From: 'Osedax' symbiont bacterium Rs2_46_30_T18
GTDB lineage: Bacteria > Pseudomonadota > Gammaproteobacteria > Pseudomonadales > Balneatricaceae
Reading direction: 5' to 3'
DNA: 34,618 nt
NCBI GenBank assembly: GCA_002163025.1
Contig: MABF01000163.1
Location: 1-34,618, forward strand
The notes beneath the pieces were generated by a model. It searched no databases. It worked only from the letters and a program-made list of their open reading frames with translations, and was not told where the DNA came from. The position numbers were made by a program, and so were the translations under genes. Below, piece by piece: positions 16,619 through 25,332 of this stretch; position 1 is the stretch's first letter, and each line of letters begins with the position of its first letter.

Positions 16619-18090
16619 CACACCTGCCGATTCTACAAGTGATTGTACCGCTATTGGCGGCACCTTTGTGTTTAATTCTAAGACGATCATCCCTGGTTTG
16701 GTTGTTTTCTCTGATCATTAGTGGAATAGCATTTCTGATTAGCATCTCATTATTACAACAGATCATGGCTTCGGGCACAATTGTCTATGAGTTGGGCGGT
16801 TGGGATGCGCCCTGGGGTATTGAATATCGCATTGATAAGCTCAATGCATTTGTGCTATTGATTATTTCAGCGGTCAGTACTGTGGTATTACTCGCTGCTC
16901 AAACGAGTATAGAAAAAGAGCTCCCCAAAGATAAACATACGCTTTTTTATGTTTTATACTTGTTATCCCTCAGCGGTATGCTTGGAATCGTGTCCTCCGG
17001 AGATGTCTTTAACGTTTTCGTTTTCTTAGAGATTTCCTCTCTGTCCGCCTACGCGCTGATTGCCTTGGGTGAGGACAGACGCGCCCTCTGGGCCTCATTT
17101 CAATATTTGATTATGGGGACGATCGGTGCCACTTTTATTTTGATTGGTATCGGTTTGATGTACCAAATGACGGGTACTCTGAATTTGGATGATCTATCTA
17201 GGCGTCTACCAGAAGTGGCACATACTCGAACTGTCTTTAGCGCATTTGCCTTTGTTATTGTTGGTATCTGTTTAAAGTTGGCACTGTTTCCACTTCACTT
17301 ATGGCTACCTAATGCTTACGCCTACGCGCCATCAATAGTAACCGCGTTCCTTGCTGCGACTGCGACAAAAGTCGCTATTTATTTACTTATTCGTTTTACT
17401 TTTTCAGTATTTGGTCTTTCTTTTTCCTTCACTACTTTACCGTTACAGATCTTGTTTATGGTGCTTGGGCTGTTGGGAATTTTTGTGGCTTCAACTGCCG
17501 CTATATATCAAAAGAATGTTAAACATCTTTTTGCTTACTCAAGTATCGCTCAAATTGGCTATATGATTGTTGGATTCAGTACCAGTACGGTAACCGGATT
17601 AACGGCGACCTTGTTGCATGTGTTTAATCATGCGTTGATGAAAAGCGCGCTGTTTTTAGCATTAGGTGCAGTGATGTACCGTATTGGCAGTGTTCAGCTC
17701 AGTCAGTTTCAAGGGCTGGGTCGGCAAATGCCTTTCACAATGGCCGCGATTGTGATCGGTGGTTTAAGCTTAATCGGGGTGCCATTAACAGTTGGTTTTG
17801 TTAGCAAGTGGTATCTGCTTATGGCTTTAGTTGAAAATGGTTGGTGGCTTGTTGCTGTACTCATTCTGTTGAGTTCATTATTAACCATAATTTATGTGTG
17901 GCGTATCTTTGAAGTCGCCTATTTCAAACCGCCATTGTTAGAAACAGAAGGAATCAAAGAAGCGCCAATTTCTTTCCTGATTCCCATTTGGATACTGGTC
18001 ATGGCCAATATCTATTTCGGCATTGATACTCGACTTAGCGTCCAGGTGGCCCAGGCGGCTTCTCAGAGTTTGTTTGGAGTGGCCCCATGA
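16612..18090 (+). CDS. mnhD: Antiporter subunit D, first copy (MnhD/NuoN-like)
   Basis: Proton-conducting membrane transporter family protein of 492 residues with about 14 helices. The key charged residues of this family are present: Glu140 in VFVFLEISSLSAYALI and Lys222 in GICLKLALFPLHLWLP, plus NVKHLFAYSSIAQIGYM in the middle. These line the ion path in complex I and Mrp antiporter-like subunits. The start is GTG, overlapping the mnhC stop. It shares an ATGA overlap with the next gene. Of the three related subunits in this operon it looks closest to classical MnhD. Confidence 0.92.
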   Translation: MLAHLPILQVIVPLLAAPLCLILRRSSLVWLFSLIISGIAFLISISLLQQIMASGTIVYELGGWDAPWGIEYRIDKLNAFVLLIISAVSTVVLLAAQTSIEKELPKDKHTLFYVLYLLSLSGMLGIVSSGDVFNVFVFLEISSLSAYALIALGEDRRALWASFQYLIMGTIGATFILIGIGLMYQMTGTLNLDDLSRRLPEVAHTRTVFSAFAFVIVGICLKLALFPLHLWLPNAYAYAPSIVTAFLAATATKVAIYLLIRFTFSVFGLSFSFTTLPLQILFMVLGLLGIFVASTAAIYQKNVKHLFAYSSIAQIGYMIVGFSTSTVTGLTATLLHVFNHALMKSALFLALGAVMYRIGSVQLSQFQGLGRQMPFTMAAIVIGGLSLIGVPLTVGFVSKWYLLMALVENGWWLVAVLILLSSLLTIIYVWRIFEVAYFKPPLLETEGIKEAPISFLIPIWILVMANIYFGIDTRLSVQVAQAASQSLFGVAP

Positions 18091-19601
18091 ACCTTTCGTT
18101 GGAGTTGATGCTCCAGCTATGCATTATATTACCGATGATAGCGACGCTGGCTATTATGGCGACTGCGCGCAAACCTAATCTACGTGAGGCCGTTACAATA
18201 AGTACCTGTTTAGTAGTCCTCTATTGTGTCATTAATCTATATCAAGGTCTCACTACAGGGGGGGAGATCAGTGTATTTTGGTGGGAGCTTCTACCGGGTT
18301 TACAAGTAAACTTTGTCATTGAACCTCTGGGAATGCTTTTCGCTTTAATCGCCAGTTTCCTCTGGTTAATTACAACCATTTACGCCATTGGTTATATGCG
18401 TAGCCATCAAGAAGAAAATCAAACACGCTTTTATAGTTATTTTGCCATCGCTATTGGTGCCGTGATGGGGATTGCTTTTGCGGGAAATCTATTCACGCTT
18501 TTTATTTTTTACGAAGTGTTGACTCTATCCACCTATCCTTTGGTTACTCATGCGGGAACCGAGAAGGCAAAAACTGGAGGCCGGATTTATCTGGGAATTT
18601 TGCTTAGTACTTCAATCGTATTTTTCTTGTTAGCCATTGTCAGTACCTGGTTTGTCTCCGGAACCTTGGACTTTAAACCTGGCGGTGTCTTCGCTTCTAA
18701 CGTCGATACAACACTTGTCGGTGTGATCCTGGCCCTGTTTATCTTTGGCATTGGTAAAGCCGCTATCATGCCTTTTCATCGTTGGTTACCGGCAGCTATG
18801 GTCGCGCCAACCCCTGTGAGTGCATTACTGCATGCCGTCGCTGTTGTAAAAGCCGGTGTATTCACTGTGCTAAAAGTGTGTGTGTTTACTTTTGGACTTG
18901 ATTTATTGTCGGTACTGCCAAGCTATCAGTTTCTACTTTACTTGGCAGGTGCATCAGTTTTGTTGGCCTCACTCGTTGCTATGCAGCAAGATAATTTAAA
19001 AGCAAGACTCGCATACTCTACAATAAGTCAATTGGGCTATGTCACCATTGGCGCGCTGTTGGCGACGCCATCAGGTGTTATTGGTGGTTCGATGCATATT
19101 GCGATGCATGCTTTTGGTAAAATTACGTTGTTTTTCTGTGCAGGTGCTATTTTGGTCTCAGCGCATAAATCAAAAATAAGCGAAATGCGTGGCCTTGGTC
19201 GACAGATGCCGATCACTATGGCGGCTTTTTTTATTGCCAGCCTCAGTATCATCGGTGTGCCGCCCGCTGGGGGAACTTGGAGTAAGTGGTTTTTGTTAAT
19301 GGGAACCATAGAAGCGGAGCAATGGGCTCTGATGGGGGTGCTTATGATCAGTTCTTTACTCAATATCGCCTATCTATTACCGATACCTTTGCACGCCTTT
19401 TTTCCCAATCTGTTATCTAGCGAAGAGACTGGCAAAGAGCGAGCTCTAGCACAGTTTCAGATAAAGGAAGCACCGTTACCTTCATTGATCGCGCTTTGCA
19501 TCACGACGTTGGGTTGCGTGATCCTCTTTATTTATCCGCAACCTTTATACGAATTGTCGACGGCGATTCTAGGCCCCCAGGAAATAACTCATGGAAAATG
19601 A
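18087..19601 (+). CDS. Antiporter-like subunit, second MnhD/NuoM-type copy
   Basis: 504-residue membrane protein of the same proton-conducting family. Glu143 (LFTLFIFYEVLTLSTYPLV), Lys224 (GIGKAAIMPFHRWLPAAM) and Lys255 (VAVVKAGVF) match the conserved ion-path residues. The segment TPVSALLHAVAVVKAGVF resembles NuoL/NuoM more than MnhD. GGAG seven bases before the ATG supports the start. It overlaps the preceding gene by four bases and the following gene by eleven. It probably takes the place of one of the two channel modules of MrpA/MrpD complexes. Confidence 0.9.
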   Translation: MNLSLELMLQLCIILPMIATLAIMATARKPNLREAVTISTCLVVLYCVINLYQGLTTGGEISVFWWELLPGLQVNFVIEPLGMLFALIASFLWLITTIYAIGYMRSHQEENQTRFYSYFAIAIGAVMGIAFAGNLFTLFIFYEVLTLSTYPLVTHAGTEKAKTGGRIYLGILLSTSIVFFLLAIVSTWFVSGTLDFKPGGVFASNVDTTLVGVILALFIFGIGKAAIMPFHRWLPAAMVAPTPVSALLHAVAVVKAGVFTVLKVCVFTFGLDLLSVLPSYQFLLYLAGASVLLASLVAMQQDNLKARLAYSTISQLGYVTIGALLATPSGVIGGSMHIAMHAFGKITLFFCAGAILVSAHKSKISEMRGLGRQMPITMAAFFIASLSIIGVPPAGGTWSKWFLLMGTIEAEQWALMGVLMISSLLNIAYLLPIPLHAFFPNLLSSEETGKERALAQFQIKEAPLPSLIALCITTLGCVILFIYPQPLYELSTAILGPQEITHGK

Positions 19602-19956
19602 GAAACTATCCGTTGAAAAAAAATCATTTTTTGATCATCCAAAAAATGTAAAACGACTTTTGCATTTTCTTTATGCTAGCTGTGCACTTCTGCTGCTTCT
19701 GGATTTTGTGATCCATCGCCATGCAATACACCGCTGGGAAAACCTATGGGGATTCTACCCTATTTATGGTTTTGTCGGCTGCGTTATCCTAGTACAGGTT
19801 GCTGCTTGGATGCGTACTTTTCTCATGCGAGCCGAAGACTACTATGATTCTGAAGGTAGGAACAATGAAGAAAAAGTGGTTACTGATGAGTCTCTCAATG
19901 AGAGCTTTTCTAAAACAACCAAGACGAATGTAAGGGATCACAATGTGGATGGTTGA
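19591..19956 (+). CDS. Small membrane protein of the antiporter operon, unassigned
   Basis: 121 residues with two predicted membrane helices (about 24-42, LYASCALLLLLDFVIHRH, and about 54-70, YPIYGFVGCVILVQVAAW), a conserved-looking HPKNVKRLLHFLY lead-in, a MRAEDYYD segment after the second helix and a polar, probably disordered tail. It is not a standard Mrp subunit. I recall similar uncharacterised proteins next to MnhD-like genes in other bacteria. It overlaps both neighbours and has AGGA eight bases before the ATG, so it is a genuine operon member. Likely role: accessory or assembly subunit of the complex (inference). Confidence 0.8.
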   Translation: MENEKLSVEKKSFFDHPKNVKRLLHFLYASCALLLLLDFVIHRHAIHRWENLWGFYPIYGFVGCVILVQVAAWMRTFLMRAEDYYDSEGRNNEEKVVTDESLNESFSKTTKTNVRDHNVDG

Positions 19957-21640
19957 GATTCCCCCATTTGTGCCTTTTTTTATCTGTGCGCTAATTGCTG
20001 CTGTCGCCCGAGGCGTTTGGCGTAGCGCGACTATGGTGGCGATCCCCATTATAAGTGCCTTTCATCTCTGGATGGTGCCCGAGGGCATACATCTACAATT
20101 CGCATTTCTTGATTATCAGCTCATTCTTTACCGCGTGGATAAATTGAGCCTTATGTTTGGGTATGTATTTCACATCGCCGCGTTGATAGCCATTATTTAC
20201 TCGCTGCATGTCCGCGACACCAAGCAGCAAGTGGCAGCCATGCTGTATGTAGGGAGCGGTCTGGGAGCTGTGTTTGCTGGTGATTTGTTAACGCTATTCG
20301 TTTTCTGGGAGCTTTTAGCGTTTACTTCAGTCTTTCTTATCTGGGCACGCAGAACCCGGCGCTCATATGTTGCGGGAATGCGCTATCTCATCATTCAAGT
20401 GTTATCCGGTGTCATTCTTTTGGTTGGCGCACTGTTTTATGTCGCTGAAAACGGCACATTAGAATTCGGCCATATTGGACTGGATGGTATCGCTGGGTGG
20501 CTAATTTTTATTTCTTTTGGCATTAAGTGCGCTTTTCCTATAGCTCATAATTGGCTCACTGACGCATACCCTGAGGCCACCGTTACAGGTGCCGTTTTTC
20601 TCTGCTCTGTTACCACCAAAGTAGCCGTCTATGCATTAGCTCGTGGATACCCTGGCACTGAATTGCTGGTTTATATCGGTGCCGCAATGACGTGTTTCCC
20701 CATCTTTTTTGCGGTGATTGAAAATGACTTACGCCGGGTGCTGTCCTACAGTCTTATCAATCAGGTGGGATTTATGGTCGTAGGTATAGGTATAGGCACA
20801 GCACTCTCCATCAACGGTGCAATCTCCCATGCTTTTAATGACGTCATTTTTAAAGGCTTGTTATTTATGTCCATGGGGGCTGTGTTGCATATGACTGGTC
20901 GCATCAACGGCTCTGATCTTGGCGGTCTTTACAAGACGATGCCCAAGACGACGGTGTTATGTATCATAGGAGCGGCCTCTATTTCGGCGTTCCCGCTTTT
21001 CAGTGGTTTTGTAAGTAAATCGATGGTGATGTCCGCAGCGTTGGAAAACGGTTATGACTGGATATGGCTAATACTATTATTTGCCTCCGCCGGTGTTTTT
21101 CATCACGCCGGTATTAAAATCCCTTATTTTGCGTTCTTTGCCCATGACTCGGGGATTCGCGCAAGTGATCCACCTAAAAACATGTTATTGGGGATGCTGA
21201 TTGCAGCAGGACTTTGTATTGCAATTGGTATATACCCTGCGGCATTGTATGCTCTATTACCCTACGACACAGGTTACAATCCTTATGATGCAACCCATGT
21301 ACTAGCACAGACTCAGTTGTTGTTCTTCTCTGCACTCGCTTTTGTTTGGCTTAACCTCAGAGGTATGTACCCCCCCGAATTACGATCCACTAACTTAGAT
21401 TTTGATTGGGTTTATCGCCGTGTTTTTCCAAGCATTCTACAAAAAACTTTTTCGATTATATGGACAATAAACAATGTGTTACGTAAGGCCTTTTTAGTAA
21501 GGTTGTATCGCTGCTTAGCCTTTCTTGCTAAAAAAAATGATAGAAGCAGTGTCTTACTTTCACGAACTTATCCTGCTGGTAGTATGGTTATGTGGGTTGC
21601 AGTACTCCTCGCTATATACTTATTACTTAGCTTTACTTGA
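19943..21640 (+). CDS. Antiporter-like subunit, third MnhD/NuoL-type copy
   Basis: 565-residue proton-conducting membrane protein. The ion-path residues are Glu123 (LFVFWELLAFTSVFLIW), Lys195 (SFGIKCAFPIAHNWLTDAYPEA) and Lys226 (VTTKVAVYALARGY). It is longer than the other two copies; the extra part is a C-terminal loop and helix region (about 465-565) ending in a hydrophobic helix. AAGGGA five bases before the ATG supports the start, inside the previous gene's end. It is the last gene of the operon. No convincing terminator follows closely. Confidence 0.9.
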   Translation: MWMVEIPPFVPFFICALIAAVARGVWRSATMVAIPIISAFHLWMVPEGIHLQFAFLDYQLILYRVDKLSLMFGYVFHIAALIAIIYSLHVRDTKQQVAAMLYVGSGLGAVFAGDLLTLFVFWELLAFTSVFLIWARRTRRSYVAGMRYLIIQVLSGVILLVGALFYVAENGTLEFGHIGLDGIAGWLIFISFGIKCAFPIAHNWLTDAYPEATVTGAVFLCSVTTKVAVYALARGYPGTELLVYIGAAMTCFPIFFAVIENDLRRVLSYSLINQVGFMVVGIGIGTALSINGAISHAFNDVIFKGLLFMSMGAVLHMTGRINGSDLGGLYKTMPKTTVLCIIGAASISAFPLFSGFVSKSMVMSAALENGYDWIWLILLFASAGVFHHAGIKIPYFAFFAHDSGIRASDPPKNMLLGMLIAAGLCIAIGIYPAALYALLPYDTGYNPYDATHVLAQTQLLFFSALAFVWLNLRGMYPPELRSTNLDFDWVYRRVFPSILQKTFSIIWTINNVLRKAFLVRLYRCLAFLAKKNDRSSVLLSRTYPAGSMVMWVAVLLAIYLLLSFT

Positions 21641-22133
21641 TTGCCCATGAGGCTCAGCCATCCTAAGCAGCCGATACGGCACCGGCGCTATTATCAATGC
21701 CATAAAAATTAATCACGGCAGTAATTCTGAAAGCTCGAAACAGCGGTTAACCGATAGCAAAGCTCGGTGAGTGTATCGACCTGATCGAGTGGTAAGCTCC
21801 ATACATAGATATTTTGACTTTACCTATCCAGGTGCTGACCCAAGGACATACTTTATTTTCAACACAGTAAGAGGCTCCTACGGTTATTATTCGAGCCATA
21901 GTATTTAATGAAATTGAAAGATATGTCTTCAGGTAAAAGGCCTGCCACGTGTTTTTGCGATGAACGATTGCGCCTATCTTAATAACCCCCTGAACGTTCT
22001 GTGAAAGAATTAGGATAGCCCAATAGTATAATGACTTGTCAGACTTACCCTATCACTCTCTTAGGCGCGGGAACTGTCAGGACAATTCAATGGCTGAAAG
22101 CTTTTCTCAAACCTCAAGAAAGAGCGAATCAAG

Positions 22134-22179
22134 CGCCAAATTTATAAAGCGACTGCTGCACATCAGCTGGCGTTTTTTT
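22134..22179 (+). terminator. Weak candidate terminator
   Basis: CGCCA...TGGCG with an inner GCTG-CACAT-CAGC hairpin, followed directly by seven T residues. It is about 490 bases beyond the antiporter operon, and the outer stem has a long one-sided bulge, so its function is uncertain. Confidence 0.3.
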
Positions 22180-22216
22180 GCGTGCCTAACTGGTATCTAA
22201 CTGCTTAATTCGTAGG

Positions 22217-22292
22217 TGAGTTTCAAGTTTAAGTAGAATCTTAGGGTCAATTCCAAGTTAAGCTGGAAAAGATCAATTCCACCATCTGGAAT
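22217..22292. repeat. Three degenerate repeats (TCAATTCCAAGTTAAGCTGG-like)
   Basis: Three related blocks follow one another at 30- and 26-base spacing: GAGTTTCAAGTTTAAGTAGAAT, GTCAATTCCAAGTTAAGCTGGAA and ATCAATTCCACCATCTGGAAT. Such multiply repeated GTCAATTC-type blocks resemble the ends of IS21-family elements as I remember them. No istA or istB gene is present. Confidence 0.4.
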
Positions 22293-22485
22293 CCTGCCTG
22301 TAAGCTATTGTTTTATTCCCTCGGCAATTCCATACTTTTTGAAAACCAACAAAAAGATGACTCTCAGTTAACATAAAACACGGGTTAGATTTTCAATATT
22401 TCATCTGCCCCAGCTGTCTTGTGCACTGCAACTAGCGTATGCTTGCCGGTCTTTATCACTGTCTACTTTTTATAGGAATCGCACT

Positions 22486-23100
22486 ATGACTTTTGTCGCC
22501 TGGCTGTCACTGCTGGCTATTTGTTGTTTAGGCGCTATGTCACCGGGGCCTAGCTTAGCCGTGGTTTTAAAACAAACGGCTGACAACGGACGCCTACACG
22601 CACTGGCTGCAAGCTGGTTTCACGCCTTAGGGGTAGGAATATGGGCTTTTGGCAGCATTTTTGGTTTGGCAATTATTGTCGCCGAGTCGCCATTACTGTT
22701 TAAGGCTATCACTTGGGGTGGTGCCGGATATTTAATCTATATAGGGATCGCTGCACTGCGGGCCGGTATGGCCAAAGATGAATCAGTGCAGGGCAAAAGA
22801 GTGCGGATTTCAGTGTGGCAGGCCGGTGTCGAAGGGGCAATGATCTCGCTGCTAAACCCTAAACTAGCAATCTTCTTTATTGCCATATTTTCTCAGTTCA
22901 TCTCAGCTGATGCGATGATTGCAGATCAATTAATTATGATTGCGACAGTGATCATTGTCGATGGCGGCTGGTATTCGATTGTGGTGTTGATGCTGGCTAA
23001 AGGACCGGTATTAAAATGGCTGCGACAGAAAAGTCAGTGGGTTAATCGCATTACCGGTGCGATCTTTATTGTCCTGGCGATCAGAGTGTTAACTTTCTAA
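22486..23100 (+). CDS. LysE/RhtB-family amino-acid exporter
   Basis: 204-residue inner-membrane protein with about six helices. The N-terminal motif GAMSPGPSLAVVLKQTADNGR is the hallmark of the LysE/RhtB superfamily, and LLNPKLAIFFIAIFSQFI is the second conserved region. Members export amino acids or homoserine lactone-like compounds; the substrate cannot be assigned. AGGA eight bases before the ATG supports the start. It is a single gene that converges on the yeeN-like gene with a strong hairpin between them. Confidence 0.9.
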   Translation: MTFVAWLSLLAICCLGAMSPGPSLAVVLKQTADNGRLHALAASWFHALGVGIWAFGSIFGLAIIVAESPLLFKAITWGGAGYLIYIGIAALRAGMAKDESVQGKRVRISVWQAGVEGAMISLLNPKLAIFFIAIFSQFISADAMIADQLIMIATVIIVDGGWYSIVVLMLAKGPVLKWLRQKSQWVNRITGAIFIVLAIRVLTF

Positions 23101-23124
23101 ACGGGTCAGTATGATTCACTAAAA

Positions 23125-23149
23125 CGACAGAGAGGCCTCCTCCCTGTCG
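23125..23149. terminator. Terminator between convergent genes
   Basis: CGACAG-A-GAGG-CCT-CCTC-C-CTGTCG: ten base pairs with one mismatch and a three-base loop. On the minus strand it is followed by TTTTA, so it best terminates the yeeN-like gene, but it also lies 25 bases after the LysE-family stop codon. Confidence 0.7.
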
Positions 23150-23156
23150 ACTTATA

Positions 23157-23879
23157 TCACTCAGCTATTTCAGCGTTGTGATAGATTTCCTGCACATCCT
23201 CACAATCGTGTAACAATTCCATAAAGTGCTCGAATTTATCCACGTCCTCGCCACTTAGCTCACTAATAGTCTGTGGGACAAAGGTTATTTCTTCTGTTTC
23301 CAGTTCTACATCGGGAAAACTGGCTTTAAGTGCCGATTTAGCCTTGAAATACTCAGTGTGTGGAGCTGATACCGTGATCATTCCAGCATCATTTTCAATA
23401 TCAGTGATATCCACATCTTCCATCATTAAGGCTTCAAGAATCGCCTCTTCGTCATCGTGGGCAAAAACAAACATCGCATTGTGATCAAACATATGTGCGA
23501 CCGTGCCCTGACCACCTAATTTGGCGTGTCCTTTGTTGAAGCAGATCCGCACATCGCCAAAGGTTCGGTTATTGTTGTCTGTTAAGCAATCAACGATAAC
23601 CATACAACCACCGGGCCCAAAGCCCTCATAGCGCATCGGGGTGTAGTTTTCACCGCCGCCACCTTTGGCTTTTTCAATGGCTTTATCGATAACATGTGCC
23701 GGAACCTGATCTTTTTTCGCCTTGTCTATAACGCTGCGTAAACTTGGATTAGCGTCTGGATCTGAGCTGCCGTTTTTTGCATTGACAAAAATCTCTTTGG
23801 CATATTTTGCATATAACTTAGATTTAGCGCCCTGCGTTTTAGCCATCGTGGCCTTACGTTTCTCGAACTTTCTTCCCAT
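23157..23879 (-). CDS. yeeN: YebC/PmpR-family protein, YeeN type
   Basis: 240-residue cytoplasmic protein of the YebC/TACO1 family. The start [35 protein letters not shown], the central [34 protein letters not shown] and the final VQEIYHN match the YeeN branch rather than YebC itself, which begins MAGHSKW. Relatives have been reported as DNA-binding regulators and, more recently, as factors helping ribosomes at difficult peptide sequences, so the exact role of this branch is open. A GAAGAAGAG stretch precedes the ATG. Monocistronic. Confidence 0.88.
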   Translation of the reverse strand: MGRKFEKRKATMAKTQGAKSKLYAKYAKEIFVNAKNGSSDPDANPSLRSVIDKAKKDQVPAHVIDKAIEKAKGGGGENYTPMRYEGFGPGGCMVIVDCLTDNNNRTFGDVRICFNKGHAKLGGQGTVAHMFDHNAMFVFAHDDEEAILEALMMEDVDITDIENDAGMITVSAPHTEYFKAKSALKASFPDVELETEEITFVPQTISELSGEDVDKFEHFMELLHDCEDVQEIYHNAEIAE

Positions 23880-24262
23880 AACTCATCTCTTCTTCAAGTC
23901 AGCATTGATCATTGACACTAGCATCAAGCTTAAATGCAGACATTCTAAAGCCTATGATGGGAAAGCACTAGTGATCATCTGTGATTTCTTACAGTAGCCC
24001 GACAAAGCACGTCAACAGCCAATCTACTAACCAGCCCTAGATAAAATACTCTGTGCAGTGACGCGCATTGCCAAAAACTTAACTATAGTAAATATGCTTA
24101 TTGTCTAAGCTTTGTTTATAGAACAAGATCCGAACAAGGTTCCCCTGCAAAGTATGCTGATTTAGTTTTAGCTGGCTAAGTCTAATACCGTTAACTTTGC
24201 TCTATAAACATCCGACTAATGAGGAGTCAAATTAAACTATTTGTCACCAGGAGATCTATACT
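23880..24262. other. Divergent intergenic region, no gene
   Basis: 383 bases between the yeeN-like gene and the small acidic ORF, read divergently. Both promoters should lie here. A 9-bp inverted repeat (GTTTATAGA at 24114, TCTATAAAC at 24201) is present but widely spaced. No gene was seen. Confidence 0.5.
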
Positions 24263-24460
24263 ATGTCAGACAAAGTCAACAAAGGTCATGTCGATGACAA
24301 CAATGAAGAAAGTTTCGTTTTTCCGGACGGCACAGTCGATAACCATATAAGTTCTGAGCAAGATAAAAGGCGCAGCATGCGTCGCTACTTTGAACGCATG
24401 CGCGAAGAGGAAGATCTGTTAAAGCAGTTACAAGATGTATTTGATGATGACGAAGAATAG
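24263..24460 (+). CDS. Small acidic hypothetical protein
   Basis: 65 residues with no membrane segment. The N-terminal half is polar and probably disordered. The C-terminal half is a charged helix (RRSMRRYFERMREEEDLLKQLQDVF) ending in DDDEE. AGGAG nine bases before the ATG is a good ribosome site, which argues that it is real. The basic-then-acidic helix faintly recalls small putative regulators of the PA3496 family, but I would not assign it. Both neighbours are separated by gaps of about 300 bases or more. Confidence 0.6.
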   Translation: MSDKVNKGHVDDNNEESFVFPDGTVDNHISSEQDKRRSMRRYFERMREEEDLLKQLQDVFDDDEE

Positions 24461-24759
24461 CACCAATCGATAGCTCTTTTAGGCGGAAAAAGCGTAAGCC
24501 CTGAGCCAGATGTTGCGATTTTTTGTCAAAAATATCGAGTCGCTCAATGGGCAACACTGATGCCAGCATGGGCAGACTAGCAACTACCGGTAACAGATTT
24601 CGGGGTGATTGATTAGTTTTTTCAAAAATTCACTGTAAATATACGCCCCGCCAATAAAAGTAAACGCATCTGCACACAACCCTGGCTTTAACCACTTACA
24701 GCTGAAAAACACTATGTTATAGTTACGCCATTCAATACTGACTAGGCAATAAAATTCCC

Positions 24760-25281
24760 ATGGCCATTTCGTTACAAGAGCAGCTATTAAAAGCCGGGCT
24801 CGCCAGCAAAAAACAAGCCAACAAAGCTAAAGCTGACAAGAGAAAAAGCAAAGGCAAAACCAAACCCGCTGTTGATCCGCAAAAAATTCAGCAACAGCAA
24901 ACGGATAAACGTGAAAAAGACCGCCAGTTAAATTTGCAGCGCGAACAGGCCAAAGCTCAGGCTGCTAATATTTCTCAGGCCAGACAAATCATTCAAAGCA
25001 ACAAAATCAGCATTTCTAACAAGGCGGACATTAACCATCAGTTTTCGCACTTAAAATTTGTTAAGAGCATGTATGTTGATAAACCTATCCAACAGCAATT
25101 ATTTCGCGGTCAATTGACTATAATCTTCATGGATGAAAAATACTGGTTGATTCCCACTGATCAAGCGCACCGGGTTTTTGCCCTACAACCTGAGTGGGTA
25201 GTAGAATTACCAAAGCAAGAAGAAACCGACGAAGATGACCCATACGCCGATTATGAAGTCCCCGATGACTTGATGTGGTAA
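24760..25281 (+). CDS. yaiL: DUF2058 (YaiL-type) protein
   Basis: 173-residue cytoplasmic protein. The start MAISLQEQLLKAGLASKKQANKAKADKRKSK, the long Lys/Gln-rich helix to about residue 85 and the exact C-terminal signature EDDPYADYEVPDDLMW are those of the DUF2058 family, which includes E. coli YaiL. Members have been described as nucleoprotein/polynucleotide-associated, fitting the very basic N-terminal helix, but the molecular role is not established. It lies 51 bases upstream of the aminotransferase gene on the same strand. Confidence 0.9.
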   Translation: MAISLQEQLLKAGLASKKQANKAKADKRKSKGKTKPAVDPQKIQQQQTDKREKDRQLNLQREQAKAQAANISQARQIIQSNKISISNKADINHQFSHLKFVKSMYVDKPIQQQLFRGQLTIIFMDEKYWLIPTDQAHRVFALQPEWVVELPKQEETDEDDPYADYEVPDDLMW

Positions 25282-25332
25282 CACAAGCAACAATTAGAAT
25301 ACCAATAATTAGACAATCAATAAGGAAAACAA

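Larger units (their letters stand above)
21641..22485. other. 845-base stretch without a recognised gene
   Basis: No ORF above 60 codons lies here. Contents that can be pointed to: a 45-codon GTG frame (21771-21908) and a 36-codon ATG frame with a fair ribosome site (22090-22200), neither recognisable; a weak hairpin with seven Ts (22134-22179); and a cluster of degenerate repeats (22217-22292). Overall it reads like eroded mobile or gene-remnant DNA, which is an impression rather than a demonstrated homology. Confidence 0.5.

Noticed and set aside
21771-21908. 45-codon GTG frame after the antiporter operon
   Set aside because: No good ribosome site, no recognisable motif and no supporting context.
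24114-24209. 9-bp inverted repeat GTTTATAGA/TCTATAAAC
   Set aside because: Arms are 78 bases apart and AT-rich; no reason to think it is a hairpin or operator.
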